Positions 34,573-44,329 of a stretch of DNA of 64,000 bases are shown here, one piece after another. The first letter of the stretch is position 1. Every line of letters begins with the position of its first letter. Location of the stretch: assembly GCF_000423925.1 (NCBI RefSeq), contig NZ_AUIX01000021.1, positions 44,707-108,706 on the forward strand. The letters are read 5' to 3'. This DNA comes from Butyrivibrio sp. VCD2006. GTDB lineage: Bacteria; Bacillota; Clostridia; Lachnospirales; Lachnospiraceae. Below the pieces are notes generated by a model. The model worked only from the letters and a program-made list of their open reading frames with translations, was not told the origin of the DNA and did not search any database. The translations under genes were made by a program, and so were the position numbers.

Positions 34573-36201
34573 TTATGCTGTTTTCTTTAGCTCAAAAAGA
34601 TGAGTTCCTGTTCGGCCGGCCATGATCTTGTGATGCAGTTTATTGATATCGAATCCGATTGCAAGCAACACGCTTTGTGCAAGAACATTCTTCGTTCCCT
34701 TATACAAATATCTTCTGAAGTTCATGTCTTCTTTTACATTTGCAAATGAACCCTCCGCCTGAATGCTTCGGTTCATTCTGAGCTGCGTGCCGAATTCGCT
34801 GGTTATCCGCTTAAGGCATTCACTACGCTTTTCTTCAAGCTTTCTCGAAACGTAAAGCCTTTTGTTCCTGTCTTCAAATGGTGTCTTGCAGTTGTTTCCT
34901 TTAATGCAATCTTTCTTGTACGGGCATTCCTTGCAGCTATCACATTCATACGTAGTGACACTTCTTGAATAGCCACTTGCTGTTTTTTCGCTACGGGTAA
35001 AGATTGCCTTTAATTCTTTGCCATTCCTGCAAACATAAGCATCATCCTCACTGTCATAATCCATGTTTTCACGTCTGCTGATGTCATTTTTAAATTTCCT
35101 TGTTTTTGAAAGTTCATAATTCTGAGGTTTTATGTATGCTGTCTGGTCATTTTCCTCGACAAAAACATAATTCTCTTCACTTTCGTAACCGGCATCAGCC
35201 ACGATGTTCTTGTACTTAAACGGCAGATGTTTTTCCATGTCATTGAGAAACGGAATGAGTGTCAGAGTATCTGTGGGATTTGGATATATATCAAGCCAGG
35301 TGACATACTCGGCATCGACACCATGCTGGAGATTATAAGCAGGTTTAAGCTGTCCGTTCAGCATGGCATCTTCTTTCATGCGCATAAAGGTTGCATCCGG
35401 ATCTGTTTTTGAATAACTGTTACGATTTCCACACTTGTACAGCTTATATGTGTAATCCTTGAGTTTCTTTATGTATTCTTCAAGTGTTTCGACAGACCTT
35501 TGAAGAACAGTTTTTCTCTTTCCGGAGCCATAGACAAACTCTATTCCTTCATCATTCTTAATCTTGTAAAGTTTCTTTTTGAGTCTTTTTAATGTATGAA
35601 GTGATATCTGGTCATCATAGACAATCTTCAGGCCATAAAGTTCCTCGCACTCTGCGCAGAAGAGGCATATCTTCTCCGCCAGTTTTGCCATGTTTTTTGA
35701 AACTGCTTTTTTCCAGACAAAAGTATATTTATTCGCCACGGATTCAATCTTTGTGCCATCGATGAAGATGTTCTCCCCAGAGATTTCACCAAGATCAAGA
35801 AGGATTGTTCCAACCTGAGCCATCACCTGTTTTGAACACTGTGACAGATGCAGGGAAATAAACCTTGCAATGGTTGAATGGTCCGGTGCGGGCAAGCCTT
35901 CAAGAAGGTACATGAAATTGATATCACGCTTGCATGAGGTTTCTATGTCTCGAGATGAGAAGATTCTGTTCATTGCTGCATAGACTGCTATCTTCATCAT
36001 ATGACGGGGCGTTGCCTGGCCTTTTCTGATTCTTTCATATGTTGCATAAAGATCAGAAAGGTCCATCTCCTCCACGAATGCGCTTACCAGGCGTACCGGA
36101 TCGTCATCTGCTACTGATAGGTCTATGTCGAGCGGAAGTTTTATTTGATGATTTAAGGAAGAAAGGCTATAATTTCCTTGTAAGATTTTATTTAGTAGCA
36201 T
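34573..36201 (-). CDS. IS1182-family DDE transposase
   Basis: The 542-residue protein is full length. The N-terminal half has DPVRLVSAFVEEMDL and PDHSTIARF; the DDE/RNase H part has ISGENIFIDGTKIES (first Asp), NIVADAGYESEEN (second Asp) and the C-terminal RSIQAEGSFANVKEDMNFRR (Glu). A CxxC-x-C zinc-like motif (CDSCKECPYKKDC) follows, as in IS1182 relatives. No frameshift is seen, so the element may be active. Confidence 0.93.
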   Translation of the reverse strand: MLLNKILQGNYSLSSLNHQIKLPLDIDLSVADDDPVRLVSAFVEEMDLSDLYATYERIRKGQATPRHMMKIAVYAAMNRIFSSRDIETSCKRDINFMYLLEGLPAPDHSTIARFISLHLSQCSKQVMAQVGTILLDLGEISGENIFIDGTKIESVANKYTFVWKKAVSKNMAKLAEKICLFCAECEELYGLKIVYDDQISLHTLKRLKKKLYKIKNDEGIEFVYGSGKRKTVLQRSVETLEEYIKKLKDYTYKLYKCGNRNSYSKTDPDATFMRMKEDAMLNGQLKPAYNLQHGVDAEYVTWLDIYPNPTDTLTLIPFLNDMEKHLPFKYKNIVADAGYESEENYVFVEENDQTAYIKPQNYELSKTRKFKNDISRRENMDYDSEDDAYVCRNGKELKAIFTRSEKTASGYSRSVTTYECDSCKECPYKKDCIKGNNCKTPFEDRNKRLYVSRKLEEKRSECLKRITSEFGTQLRMNRSIQAEGSFANVKEDMNFRRYLYKGTKNVLAQSVLLAIGFDINKLHHKIMAGRTGTHLFELKKTA

Positions 36202-36273
36202 AAATATATTTTACAGCAAAGACCAGGCTTTTCGTAGTCTGGTTTTTGTGTTATGTGGAGCTATTTACTGACA

Positions 36274-36466
36274 GACCAGCATTCTCAGGCATCCGGACAG
36301 AAATGTGCAGATCTCGGACGAGGATGATGATTTTTCAAAACGAAGAAAGCATCAAATGCCGATTTCTCTGAGCAACGTCGAAATGAGGCATTTGATGCTT
36401 AATGAGTTTTAGAAAATCACACCGCAGACGAACACAAGCATTTCTGTCCGGATGCCTGAGGGGGCT
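36274..36466. repeat. Long imperfect palindrome inside the IS, upstream of the transposase
   Basis: CTCAGGCATCCGGACAGAAATG on the left pairs with CATTTCTGTCCGGATGCCTGAG on the right, and the inner GCATCAAATGCC...GATTTC with GAAAT...GGCATTTGATGC. The middle is less conserved. The arms are about 90 bases each around a loop near 36372. It lies in the untranslated region ahead of the transposase start, so it could fold in its mRNA. Confidence 0.75.
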
Positions 36467-36527
36467 GGGCGTCAAAAAGGGCTGCGCACTAAATTAGTGC
36501 GACAGCCCCGTATTTCTAACCGGTATT

Positions 36528-37241
36528 CTAATTTATTCTCTTTACATAGCAATAGCCTCGGTTGTTATTTCCATAACCGGCTTTATAGAAGTTGATCTTA
36601 TCGGACTGATATTGCTTTTTTGTATCCTTTGTAAGTTGCCCGTTTCTAAGTCCTGCAACACCAACGTATACACCCTTGCTATTTTCAGGCACCATAATCC
36701 TGAAGGTATATACTACTATTTTACGCCAACCGCCAAAATAATTGGTTTTCTTTCCATCTTTTGCCTTAAGCTGTTGAGGTGCGGATGAAAGATATTCATT
36801 AATACCACCGTCTACCTTAATACCTTTAGCGCTCTTGCCATCTTTATCAATCATGATTATTGCATAATCCTGAAGTGTACCCTTTTTCTTTCTGTAGTCA
36901 TAAAGAGATTTATTTATATCTTTGCTTGAAAGCTTCGACTTGTTCAGGGTAATTGTTACTTCATAACAATCGTATTCCTTATTGTTATTATTGGTATCGA
37001 TATATCTGTCACCCTTTTCTGATGTGATTTTAAAGGACGCTTTCTTGGCTTTTGCTCCCGGATACATAATAGTGGATATAGTACCGGAATTAGCCTTTAC
37101 CACAGTTCCATATTCAACTTTCTCTTTTTTGCCCTTGTCATTATCGTTATCCTTAGCTGCAAGTGTTCTGATAGGTGTAAATGATATTGCAAGCGCAAAG
37201 ACAAGAACGGTGGTTAGCAGACGTTTGTAAATTGTCTTCAT
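36528..37241 (-). CDS. Secreted hypothetical protein
   Basis: The 237-residue protein has a Sec signal peptide (LLTTVLVFALAISF, cleavage probably after the LAA near residue 29) and a Lys/Asp/Asn-rich mature part with strand-like repeats (YEVTITLNKSKL, VYTFRIMVPENSKGVYVGVA). No family was recognised. GGAGGA lies before the start on the reverse strand. It reads toward the IS end. Confidence 0.75.
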   Translation of the reverse strand: MKTIYKRLLTTVLVFALAISFTPIRTLAAKDNDNDKGKKEKVEYGTVVKANSGTISTIMYPGAKAKKASFKITSEKGDRYIDTNNNNKEYDCYEVTITLNKSKLSSKDINKSLYDYRKKKGTLQDYAIIMIDKDGKSAKGIKVDGGINEYLSSAPQQLKAKDGKKTNYFGGWRKIVVYTFRIMVPENSKGVYVGVAGLRNGQLTKDTKKQYQSDKINFYKAGYGNNNRGYCYVKRIN

Positions 37242-37540
37242 AGTGTGTCCTCCTCATAACAAATAACAATATTGATATATATAATCAATAATTTAGATTA
37301 ATGTTATTTTACCATAGGAATTCTTTCCCGAATCATAAAAAACTATTAAATATAACACGATTCCAAGATCCGTCTCCGGTTAATGCAACAGTATTATATT
37401 AGAGAAAATTGAGTGTATTTTCATAGTTATTTAATAGTAGTTTAATAGTAGAACTATCACATTTCCAAATATAATTATTATAGCGGAGTGCTAAGATTGC
37501 TTTGCTATGATGTATTTTGAGCGGAAAGGAGAATAGGAAA
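37242..37540. promoter_or_regulatory. Divergent promoter region with direct repeats
   Basis: AT-rich spacer between the divergent secreted-protein and protease genes. It contains two tandem copies of TTAATAGTAG (37431-37451) and an opposing AACTATTAAA near 37340, a pattern suggesting a regulator site. TATAAT-like boxes near 37469-37480 would serve the protease. No gene is supported here. Confidence 0.4.
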
Positions 37541-39958
37541 ATGCATAGATTAAGTTATAAAGAGTGTAACCGATCTATACGCATGCTACGTGGAAGATTA
37601 CTTAGTATGTTATTGCTGCTTGCATTTGTTTTTGTCACTCTTTTTGGGAGAACATTTACCACCTTGGTACATGCAGAAAAGACTGAGGAAGAACAATCGG
37701 AAGAGACTGAGGAAGAACAATCGGAAGAGACTAAGGAAGAATCATCGGATAGCACTGAAGAAACCGATGATGAGACGTCTGATGCCATACATGAATTATC
37801 ACCTATTGACAAGAAAGGTGCAGCTAAGATAGATAAGTTTCCTGCCATTGATAAGGATGAAACCTGGACTATATGTATCTATATGACCGGTTCAAACCTT
37901 GAGGATGGAAATAGAAATTCCCTTTCTGATTTATGTGATTATATGTCTGAAAAAAGCATTGCTGAGCATAAAGCAGCCAAATATGAGAAAAACTATGAAA
38001 TGCTTATGCAATATGAAGAAGAGCTTTCTGCATCGGGATTGGATTTTCCTGCATTTTATTATGAGCCTGAACCGTATCTGGAGAAAATGGATGCTGACGA
38101 TAATAGTGAAGAAATAAATGAATTTTACGGAGCCGCAACTAAGGATATTTCCGAGATGACTTCGGGAATCTGGTCTGATAACATTAAGATTGTTGTTCAA
38201 ACAACAGGAGCAAAATTTTGGAAGAACCAGATGGTTAATCCTAACCGTACACAACGCTTTGAGTACTATAAGGGAAACTTTCACGAGGTGGATAATCTTC
38301 CTGCTCAGGATGGTGGAGATCCGGAAACACTTACCGGCTTTTTAAGGTATTGTAAAGACAACTATGAATCTGATCACCGCATGCTGGTATTGTGGAATCA
38401 TGGAGGAGGACCCTTCGGATATGGACATGATTCAATATTTGACGGTTTTATGTCCCTGAGGGAGATGCGTAGTGCACTAAGAAACGTCTATCTTCCGAAT
38501 ATAAATAACCCGGCATTTGACATCATAGGATGTGATGCCTGCCTTATGAGTAATCTGGATGTTACACATTATCTTTATGGTTTTGCGGACTATTATTGTG
38601 TAAGTGAAGAAGTTGAGCCAGGAGATGGCTGGGATTATGGACCGTTCCTTAAAGCAATGACGGAAGATCCGACTATGAGCCCTGCAAAGGTTGGAAGAGC
38701 AATTGCAGATGCATACACAGATTTCTACATGGTTGACAATCTTTCATATTCATATTTATACAATCAAGTTACATTTTCAGTCATAGATGCAAGAAAGGCA
38801 GAAGAGCTATATAAAGCATACTGTGATCTGGCAAAGGTTCAGCTTTTAGATTCACTGGATAATCCCGGAGTCCTTGTTGATATAGAAAGATGTGCCGAGA
38901 GAGCTACATGTTATGCCATGGATGCATATAATAGCTATAATCTATGTGATATTGGTAATTATGTTGATTACATGATCGATAATTATCCGGATGAGTGCAG
39001 CAAAATAAAAGACCTTGTCGGAGAGACAGTACTTTACCACAGGGAAAATGGGTGGCTTGAAGAATCGGAGGGCATTAGTGTTTATATACCTTTTTCGGTA
39101 GACAATTTTCACGGTCTTTTAAAGTATCTGGATTATTTAAATAATGTTTGTGATGACAGAAGTACTATTGCTCTATATTACTACAAGCAATCGGGATGTC
39201 TTAATGAAAAACTGGAAGCATATGTTAAAACTCTTACAGATAAAAAGCCTGAAGTTTTGAATCTGGATGAATTTAAGACATTTGCTACAGCAGAACCTAA
39301 ATTTGATGATGTTGGTTATCTTATTCCAATATCAGAAAAGCTTCAGGAGCTGATAGTAGATTATAATGTTGATTTTGCATTGGTGGATGAGAGTAATAAT
39401 CAATTGATTAATTTAGGTACAGAGTATGGTGTGTATCTTGACGATGAGGGAAATCTTGCCAGCAACTTTGATGGTTACTGGATACATATGGATGGTATAC
39501 CGCTTTATCTTGAACCTATAGGAATTGGAATGGATTATGCACAGTATCGTGCACATGTTAACTACAATTCTGAGGAGGCATATCTCGTCCTTACAAGAGA
39601 TCTGAATACTGACGAGATATTTATAACGGGAATCAAGCCGGAAAGCGATGTATTTTCAAGTGAGGCTAATACAAGATCCTGCTATGATCTGGAAGAGGGA
39701 GCAATCATTGCACCAATCTATCAGATTATGGATATGGAAGCCGATGAAGCCTATTACATGGTAGGAGATGATATAAAATACTCAAAGAAAACAAACTTAG
39801 AGTATCAGAGTCTTGAGAATGGCAAATATGCTATAGCTACCAGGATTATAGATCAGCGAGGAGATTCCTATTATGGCAAGGTTATAAGTGTCTCAGTTAG
39901 TGACGGACAAATGAAAGACTGGCAGGTAGATACAAACTTCTATGGATCTGCATATTAA
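37541..39958 (+). CDS. Clostripain-family (C11) cysteine protease, secreted
   Basis: AAAGGAG (37525-37531) supports ATG 37541 (805 residues). A long N-terminal signal-anchor (LLSMLLLLAFVFVTLFG) precedes an acidic low-complexity linker made of EEQSEET repeats. The C11 core starts at TWTICIYMTGSNLE; the catalytic pair is His287 in LWNHGGGP and Cys334 in GCDACLMS. These proteases cut after Arg or Lys and usually mature by self-cleavage. The C-terminal 350 residues have no recognised domain. The tandem linker repeat (24 bp) may vary in copy number between strains. Confidence 0.9.
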   Translation: MHRLSYKECNRSIRMLRGRLLSMLLLLAFVFVTLFGRTFTTLVHAEKTEEEQSEETEEEQSEETKEESSDSTEETDDETSDAIHELSPIDKKGAAKIDKFPAIDKDETWTICIYMTGSNLEDGNRNSLSDLCDYMSEKSIAEHKAAKYEKNYEMLMQYEEELSASGLDFPAFYYEPEPYLEKMDADDNSEEINEFYGAATKDISEMTSGIWSDNIKIVVQTTGAKFWKNQMVNPNRTQRFEYYKGNFHEVDNLPAQDGGDPETLTGFLRYCKDNYESDHRMLVLWNHGGGPFGYGHDSIFDGFMSLREMRSALRNVYLPNINNPAFDIIGCDACLMSNLDVTHYLYGFADYYCVSEEVEPGDGWDYGPFLKAMTEDPTMSPAKVGRAIADAYTDFYMVDNLSYSYLYNQVTFSVIDARKAEELYKAYCDLAKVQLLDSLDNPGVLVDIERCAERATCYAMDAYNSYNLCDIGNYVDYMIDNYPDECSKIKDLVGETVLYHRENGWLEESEGISVYIPFSVDNFHGLLKYLDYLNNVCDDRSTIALYYYKQSGCLNEKLEAYVKTLTDKKPEVLNLDEFKTFATAEPKFDDVGYLIPISEKLQELIVDYNVDFALVDESNNQLINLGTEYGVYLDDEGNLASNFDGYWIHMDGIPLYLEPIGIGMDYAQYRAHVNYNSEEAYLVLTRDLNTDEIFITGIKPESDVFSSEANTRSCYDLEEGAIIAPIYQIMDMEADEAYYMVGDDIKYSKKTNLEYQSLENGKYAIATRIIDQRGDSYYGKVISVSVSDGQMKDWQVDTNFYGSAY

Positions 39959-40005
39959 GTTAATACATAGAGTAGAAAATCAGGTTTCGCATGTAACTGA
40001 ATTCA

Positions 40006-40045
40006 AAAGGTCGCACGATATATCCACCGTGCGACCTTTCTTTTA
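40006..40045. terminator. Bidirectional terminator between convergent genes
   Basis: AAAGGTCGCACG pairs with CGTGCGACCTTT, with A and T runs on opposite flanks. Serves the protease gene and the reverse-strand redox cluster. Confidence 0.85.
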
Positions 40046-40070
40046 ACCTTTCCGGTATTATTTATTTGTT

Positions 40071-41843
40071 TTATTCTGCTGCCTGTTTATAGAGCACTTC
40101 CAAAACCTCGGATGTTATTGAACCAACCTGATTGTATATTACCTCTCCTTTTCGGTTAAGAACAATTGTCTGAGGAAGTGCGAGGGACCCATTTACTATT
40201 TCAAATATCGTCTCATTTTCATCATCTATCACGAAAGGTATATCCCAGCCCTTTTCCGCGATATAAGCATTTACATCCTCTGTAGTAAGATTTGCATGTA
40301 CGGCAAGCATTGCTATATCACCTTCATGCTCATGGTAAAGCTCATTGAAATGAGGAAGCTCCTTTACGCAGGGACCGCAGTAGGTTGCCCACAGATTTAT
40401 GAAAACGACCTTGCCTCTTGTTTCTGCAAGATTAAAGCTGCTTCCATCGAGGCATGTCACCTCGAAATCCTGAAGCTTGTTACCGACTTCATAGCCGATA
40501 GGAGCAGTGCTTTCTTCTATTTCTGTAGCAGTATCTTCTGAGATATCAGCTTCTGCATTCGCATCGGAAACATCTGAGTTATCAACTTCTGCATCTGTAG
40601 AATCTGAGGCGGTATCTGTATCGTCGTCCTTTTTAGCTGTTTCAGTATTTTCGTTATTATCAGCTTCCTGGTCACTATTTGATAGTTCGGTGCCCTTATC
40701 CTCATCTGATTCGTCATTTGCTTCGTTTGAAACAGTGGCTTCAGTATTCGAAGACGGAGCAGGAGCAGCGCTCTTTGGCTTCAGTGAGGGATCAAGGAAG
40801 TTAGTCCATACAAGGGCAACTACCAGAGCAAGGGCTGCAATAAAGCAGAAGACGGGTCCAATTTTCTTGAATTTTTTAACTTCTTCCGCATTCACAAACT
40901 CTTCCTTGGAAGGCTGTATCAAAGTGAACTTTCCTGCCTTCATGGATAGTGCGCCCTGATGACAACGGGCCACGCACTGTGCGCAGTGAATGCACTCATG
41001 GTCACCTACGGTTTTTACATCCATTTTACAGAATCTCACGCAGACACCGCAGTTATTACAACGGTCAGTGTCAATTTTTACACCTATTACAGCCAGCTTA
41101 TTGAACATTCCGTAAATTGCTCCAAGCGGACACAAGAACCGGCAGAAGGATCTGTAGCAGAATATACATGCAAGGCCGATTATTACCATGATTATGAATT
41201 TTTGTGTAAAAATGGGCCCAAGCATGGACAGGAAGGATAGGTTTTTGGGAATCATCCCCATAGCTCCTTCAAAGGTTCCGGCGGGGCATATATACTTACA
41301 GAATCCGGGAACCGGTATACCCTGGAAAATTCCATAATACACTGGGATCGCTACCACAAAAATAACTATGATAATATATTTTAGATAACTGAGGGTCCTG
41401 GTAAAACGGCTCTTTTTCAGTTTTGGAGTAGGAATCTTATGAAGGAGCTCCTGGATCATTCCAAGAGGGCAGATCCACCCGCAGATAGTTCTGCCAAGCA
41501 GCATTCCATATAAAAGGATGACACCAAGCACATAGAAGCCGATATGTTTATTCAGTGAACCCAGGGCATTTTGTATAGACCCAAGCGGACAGGCACCTAT
41601 AGCGCCCGGGCATGAGTAGCAGTTAAAGCCGGGAACACATATTGCTTTAGACTTCCCTGTAAAAATTTTGCCCTCTGCAAATCCCCGTAAATGTGCATTA
41701 TAAAGAAGAGCACTATAAAGTTGAATGATTCTGCGTTTTGTGGGCTTGTGAGCTTCCCACCAGGAAATTCTTGTTGAAGAAATATTATTATCCAAGGCCA
41801 ATACACTCCGTACATATCTTGGATGCTTTAATAAAAACATCAC
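40071..41843 (-). CDS. Membrane polyferredoxin fused to a C-terminal TlpA-like thioredoxin
   Basis: The N-terminal 300 residues are a NapH/YccM-type 4Fe-4S membrane protein with several helices, cysteine motifs CYSCPGAIGACPLG and ICGWICPLG, and two ferredoxin clusters (CNNCGVCVRFC and CIHCAQCVARC). An acidic, low-complexity linker of about 110 residues follows, then a TlpA-like thioredoxin with FINLWATYCGPCVKELP near residue 485. The reductant would be passed across the membrane to the external thioredoxin. Start uncertain: GTG/ATG at 41843/41840 lies inside the upstream gene, while TTG 41795 has GGAG upstream and overlaps its stop. The fusion is the notable feature. Confidence 0.85.
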   Translation of the reverse strand: MMFLLKHPRYVRSVLALDNNISSTRISWWEAHKPTKRRIIQLYSALLYNAHLRGFAEGKIFTGKSKAICVPGFNCYSCPGAIGACPLGSIQNALGSLNKHIGFYVLGVILLYGMLLGRTICGWICPLGMIQELLHKIPTPKLKKSRFTRTLSYLKYIIIVIFVVAIPVYYGIFQGIPVPGFCKYICPAGTFEGAMGMIPKNLSFLSMLGPIFTQKFIIMVIIGLACIFCYRSFCRFLCPLGAIYGMFNKLAVIGVKIDTDRCNNCGVCVRFCKMDVKTVGDHECIHCAQCVARCHQGALSMKAGKFTLIQPSKEEFVNAEEVKKFKKIGPVFCFIAALALVVALVWTNFLDPSLKPKSAAPAPSSNTEATVSNEANDESDEDKGTELSNSDQEADNNENTETAKKDDDTDTASDSTDAEVDNSDVSDANAEADISEDTATEIEESTAPIGYEVGNKLQDFEVTCLDGSSFNLAETRGKVVFINLWATYCGPCVKELPHFNELYHEHEGDIAMLAVHANLTTEDVNAYIAEKGWDIPFVIDDENETIFEIVNGSLALPQTIVLNRKGEVIYNQVGSITSEVLEVLYKQAAE

Positions 41844-42228
41844 CCATGCTACCGTTGAAGATACCGATAACGATGAAAACTATGGCAAGTACAAGGACAA
41901 CAAGTCTAACCCTGCTAACCGACTCTTTTGTTCTTTCGTCAGCCACATTTTTCCCGATATCGATACCGGTTACTATTTTATCCTGACTATCGTCCCGTAT
42001 TCCAAGCACTGCATTTATAATTGTTACTGCTATTGCTGCAAGGAAAACGGGTAACACAAAAACAGCTTTAGAGGTAATTGCTTCTACCGTGTATATGTTC
42101 GCCATGGGATTTTCTGCGCGAGCCCTGAGACCTGTCAGATAAATTGAAAGGTCAGAGCCGATCAGTACTGCTGCGGTCAGAGCACATAAAACGGCTTGTA
42201 TTGTCAATAAAACTGTTTTTTTGTTCAT
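41788..42228 (-). CDS. CD1871A-like membrane protein with C-terminal CxxC
   Basis: The 146-residue chain has three hydrophobic segments and ends in VFIKASKICTECIGLG, the C-terminal signature of the short CD1871A-family CXXC proteins found beside 4Fe-4S/thioredoxin genes in Clostridia. Here it is longer than the usual roughly 45 residues, by N-terminal extension. Its stop overlaps the start region of the ferredoxin fusion, so the two are translationally coupled. Probably part of a disulphide or cysteine relay across the membrane; exact role unknown. Confidence 0.75.
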   Translation of the reverse strand: MNKKTVLLTIQAVLCALTAAVLIGSDLSIYLTGLRARAENPMANIYTVEAITSKAVFVLPVFLAAIAVTIINAVLGIRDDSQDKIVTGIDIGKNVADERTKESVSRVRLVVLVLAIVFIVIGIFNGSMGDVFIKASKICTECIGLG

Positions 42229-42248
42229 AATTGATCTCCCTGAAATTT

Positions 42249-43682
42249 TTATTTCTTTTCAAGTATTAATGTAAGATCACAATATTTATCTTCTGTGTAA
42301 TATACATTGTTGTCTGGTTTGTAGTTATCAGGTGCCTTTAAAATATGCACCTCATATACGCTCTCTTCATCATTAAAGGAAACCATGCCGCTTTCACCGG
42401 TTACAGCCATTTTGCATATATCATTGGCACAGAACTGAACCGTAACACCGGAAACAGGGTTTTTATCCTTATCAACTACAAAAATTCTGTATGCACCACC
42501 AGAATCATTTAGAACATTATTTTCATGATCGGATAAGGAAATTTCACCAGAGAGGATGCTGTCAATCCGAGGTCCATACTTGCTCACAGAGGCACCTACG
42601 ATCGGGAGACAAACAACATAACCATTTCTGTCTACATAGAATGAGGTGGGCCAGGATTTAACCTCAAGAGAGGTATCCCATCCATCCCAGGGGAGAATAT
42701 TCAGGTAGGTGACACCTGATTCCGCCATTATATCGAGGCCATCATTTATTGTTTTCTGATCTGTACCATCTCCCAAAAGTCCAACAATAGCGCAGTCCTT
42801 TTGTGACAATTCTTTATTTAGCGTTTCCAGATCGGGAAGCTCTTCTATGCAGTAATGGCACCAGGTAGCCCATACATTCAGCATTGTGACTTCGTGCTGT
42901 GAGAAAATCTCATCGCTTGTGATTGTGTTTCCATCAATATCCTTAGTTGTGAAGGAGAGCTTACTGCCAACCAGATTTGCGAAAGGTCTCTCGGGTGCAG
43001 TAAATGTAGCATTTCTGATAAGCTCATCCTTAAGACTAATCAGGGTTTCATATTCAGTTGCGTATTCATCTTGAAACTGTGAGTTGAAGCCGGCATCACC
43101 GGTAAATTCATAAAATGTACAGCCATCTACAGTGGTGAGCTTATGGAAACTGCTTTCAGAGTATTTTTCAGAAGCGGGCATACCCTCATTAATATAGTCA
43201 ACAAGCTCGGTCAGGCTTCGATTATCATCGATGCCGAAGATAAAGAAAATAGAGTCAGCCTGTCTGGCGAGGGCCTCCGTTTCTTCTTCAGTTACCTCTT
43301 CTTTTGTGAGATAGTTAAAAAATTCTTCTTCAGTTACCCCATAATAAATGGCGCTTGCATAATATATTCCGTTTCCGCTTGAAATATCCTGGCTGCTGTA
43401 ATAAATATATCCGTCGGTATTAACAAACTCCTCCGGAAGATTTAAGGTCACGCCTGCATCAGGTAACACTTTTTCATTATATTTTGTGTTATCGCTATCA
43501 GTAGCAGGAGTGCTGCTCATCGGAACATTTCCCTCTGAGATGGAAAGGAAATCCAGAAGCTGATGATCAGCAGCTTCTGAATCTGCGACAGGTGCTGAAT
43601 TTTCAGAACCACATGCAAGCATGTTCAGTGATAAACATGCAATCATTGTTACTGAAATTAGCATACGAAAAAATCTTTTCAT
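42249..43682 (-). CDS. TlpA-family thioredoxin lipoprotein
   Basis: GAGGGA sits too close to an ATG at 43691 and nine bases before ATG 43682, so the latter is chosen (477 residues). Lipobox MLAC puts the lipid on Cys24. A domain of about 200 residues without a family name comes first, then a thioredoxin domain with MLNVWATWCHYCIEELP, then a C-terminal Ig-like domain (IFVVDKDKNPVSGVTVQFCA). It is the first gene of a three-gene reverse-strand redox operon. Confidence 0.88.
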   Translation of the reverse strand: MKRFFRMLISVTMIACLSLNMLACGSENSAPVADSEAADHQLLDFLSISEGNVPMSSTPATDSDNTKYNEKVLPDAGVTLNLPEEFVNTDGYIYYSSQDISSGNGIYYASAIYYGVTEEEFFNYLTKEEVTEEETEALARQADSIFFIFGIDDNRSLTELVDYINEGMPASEKYSESSFHKLTTVDGCTFYEFTGDAGFNSQFQDEYATEYETLISLKDELIRNATFTAPERPFANLVGSKLSFTTKDIDGNTITSDEIFSQHEVTMLNVWATWCHYCIEELPDLETLNKELSQKDCAIVGLLGDGTDQKTINDGLDIMAESGVTYLNILPWDGWDTSLEVKSWPTSFYVDRNGYVVCLPIVGASVSKYGPRIDSILSGEISLSDHENNVLNDSGGAYRIFVVDKDKNPVSGVTVQFCANDICKMAVTGESGMVSFNDEESVYEVHILKAPDNYKPDNNVYYTEDKYCDLTLILEKK

Positions 43683-43887
43683 TATATTCATTCCCTCATA
43701 TCAGAAGAACAGGATATTCCTAATAATCATTATAACTAGGCAATAATGCAAATAATATTAATTATTTGAGATATTTAATTAAAAAAATATGAAACACATA
43801 TATATTAAGTAGGGTATTATGAATATGTAATGCGAATCGGGGTATGGACCTGTTTAAGAGCTTTGAGACGAAAAACGGAATAAAAAT

Positions 43888-44328
43888 ATGAAAATTGACA
43901 TTCAGAAGATTACTGATGGGGAGGAAAGCGTAGTAGTCAGATATATAGAGCGCACACCCATGATAAACAGAATAATAGGAATTCTTGAGAATCCGGAGAA
44001 CAAACTTTGGGGGAAAACTGAGAGCGGAAGTGTATGCGCTGACATAGCAGATCTCCTTTATTTAGAGTCGGTGGATGATAAGCTTTTTGCTTATACCGGA
44101 GATAAAGTCATGAGGATTGAGGGCACACTTAATTCTTTCATGATGGATATGGATGATGGGAGCTTCTTTAGATGCAGTAAATCCATGGTCATAAATGTAA
44201 ATCGGGTGAAGGCGCTAAGGAGCCTTTCATCAAACAGGATTGATGCGACTATGGAAGGCGGAGAGCACATTATCATATCAAGAAGATATGCCTCTGACTT
44301 TAGAAGACTTTTGAAAGGGGAGAGATAA
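43888..44328 (+). CDS. LytTR-domain DNA-binding regulator
   Basis: The 146-residue protein is a stand-alone LytTR domain (ADIADLLYLESVDDKLFAYT, FFRCSKSMVINVNRVKALR). No receiver domain is present. It is followed two bases later by a DUF3021 protein, the standard partner of such regulators in Firmicutes. Its target is often its own operon or a nearby ABC transporter. Confidence 0.9.
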   Translation: MKIDIQKITDGEESVVVRYIERTPMINRIIGILENPENKLWGKTESGSVCADIADLLYLESVDDKLFAYTGDKVMRIEGTLNSFMMDMDDGSFFRCSKSMVINVNRVKALRSLSSNRIDATMEGGEHIIISRRYASDFRRLLKGER

Positions 44329-44329
44329 A

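Larger units (their letters stand above)
34405..36509. mobile_element. IS1182-family insertion sequence
   Basis: Perfect 12-bp termini GGGGCTGTCGCA (34405-34416) and TGCGACAGCCCC (36498-36509) bound a 2.1-kb element with one transposase gene. Read inward, each end forms a hairpin plus T run: GGGCTGTCGC with GCGATAGCCC then TTTTT on the left, and the equivalent with a stem through CACTAA/TTAGTG on the right. These would stop transcription entering from outside, including from thiC. A target duplication was not evident. Confidence 0.85.
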
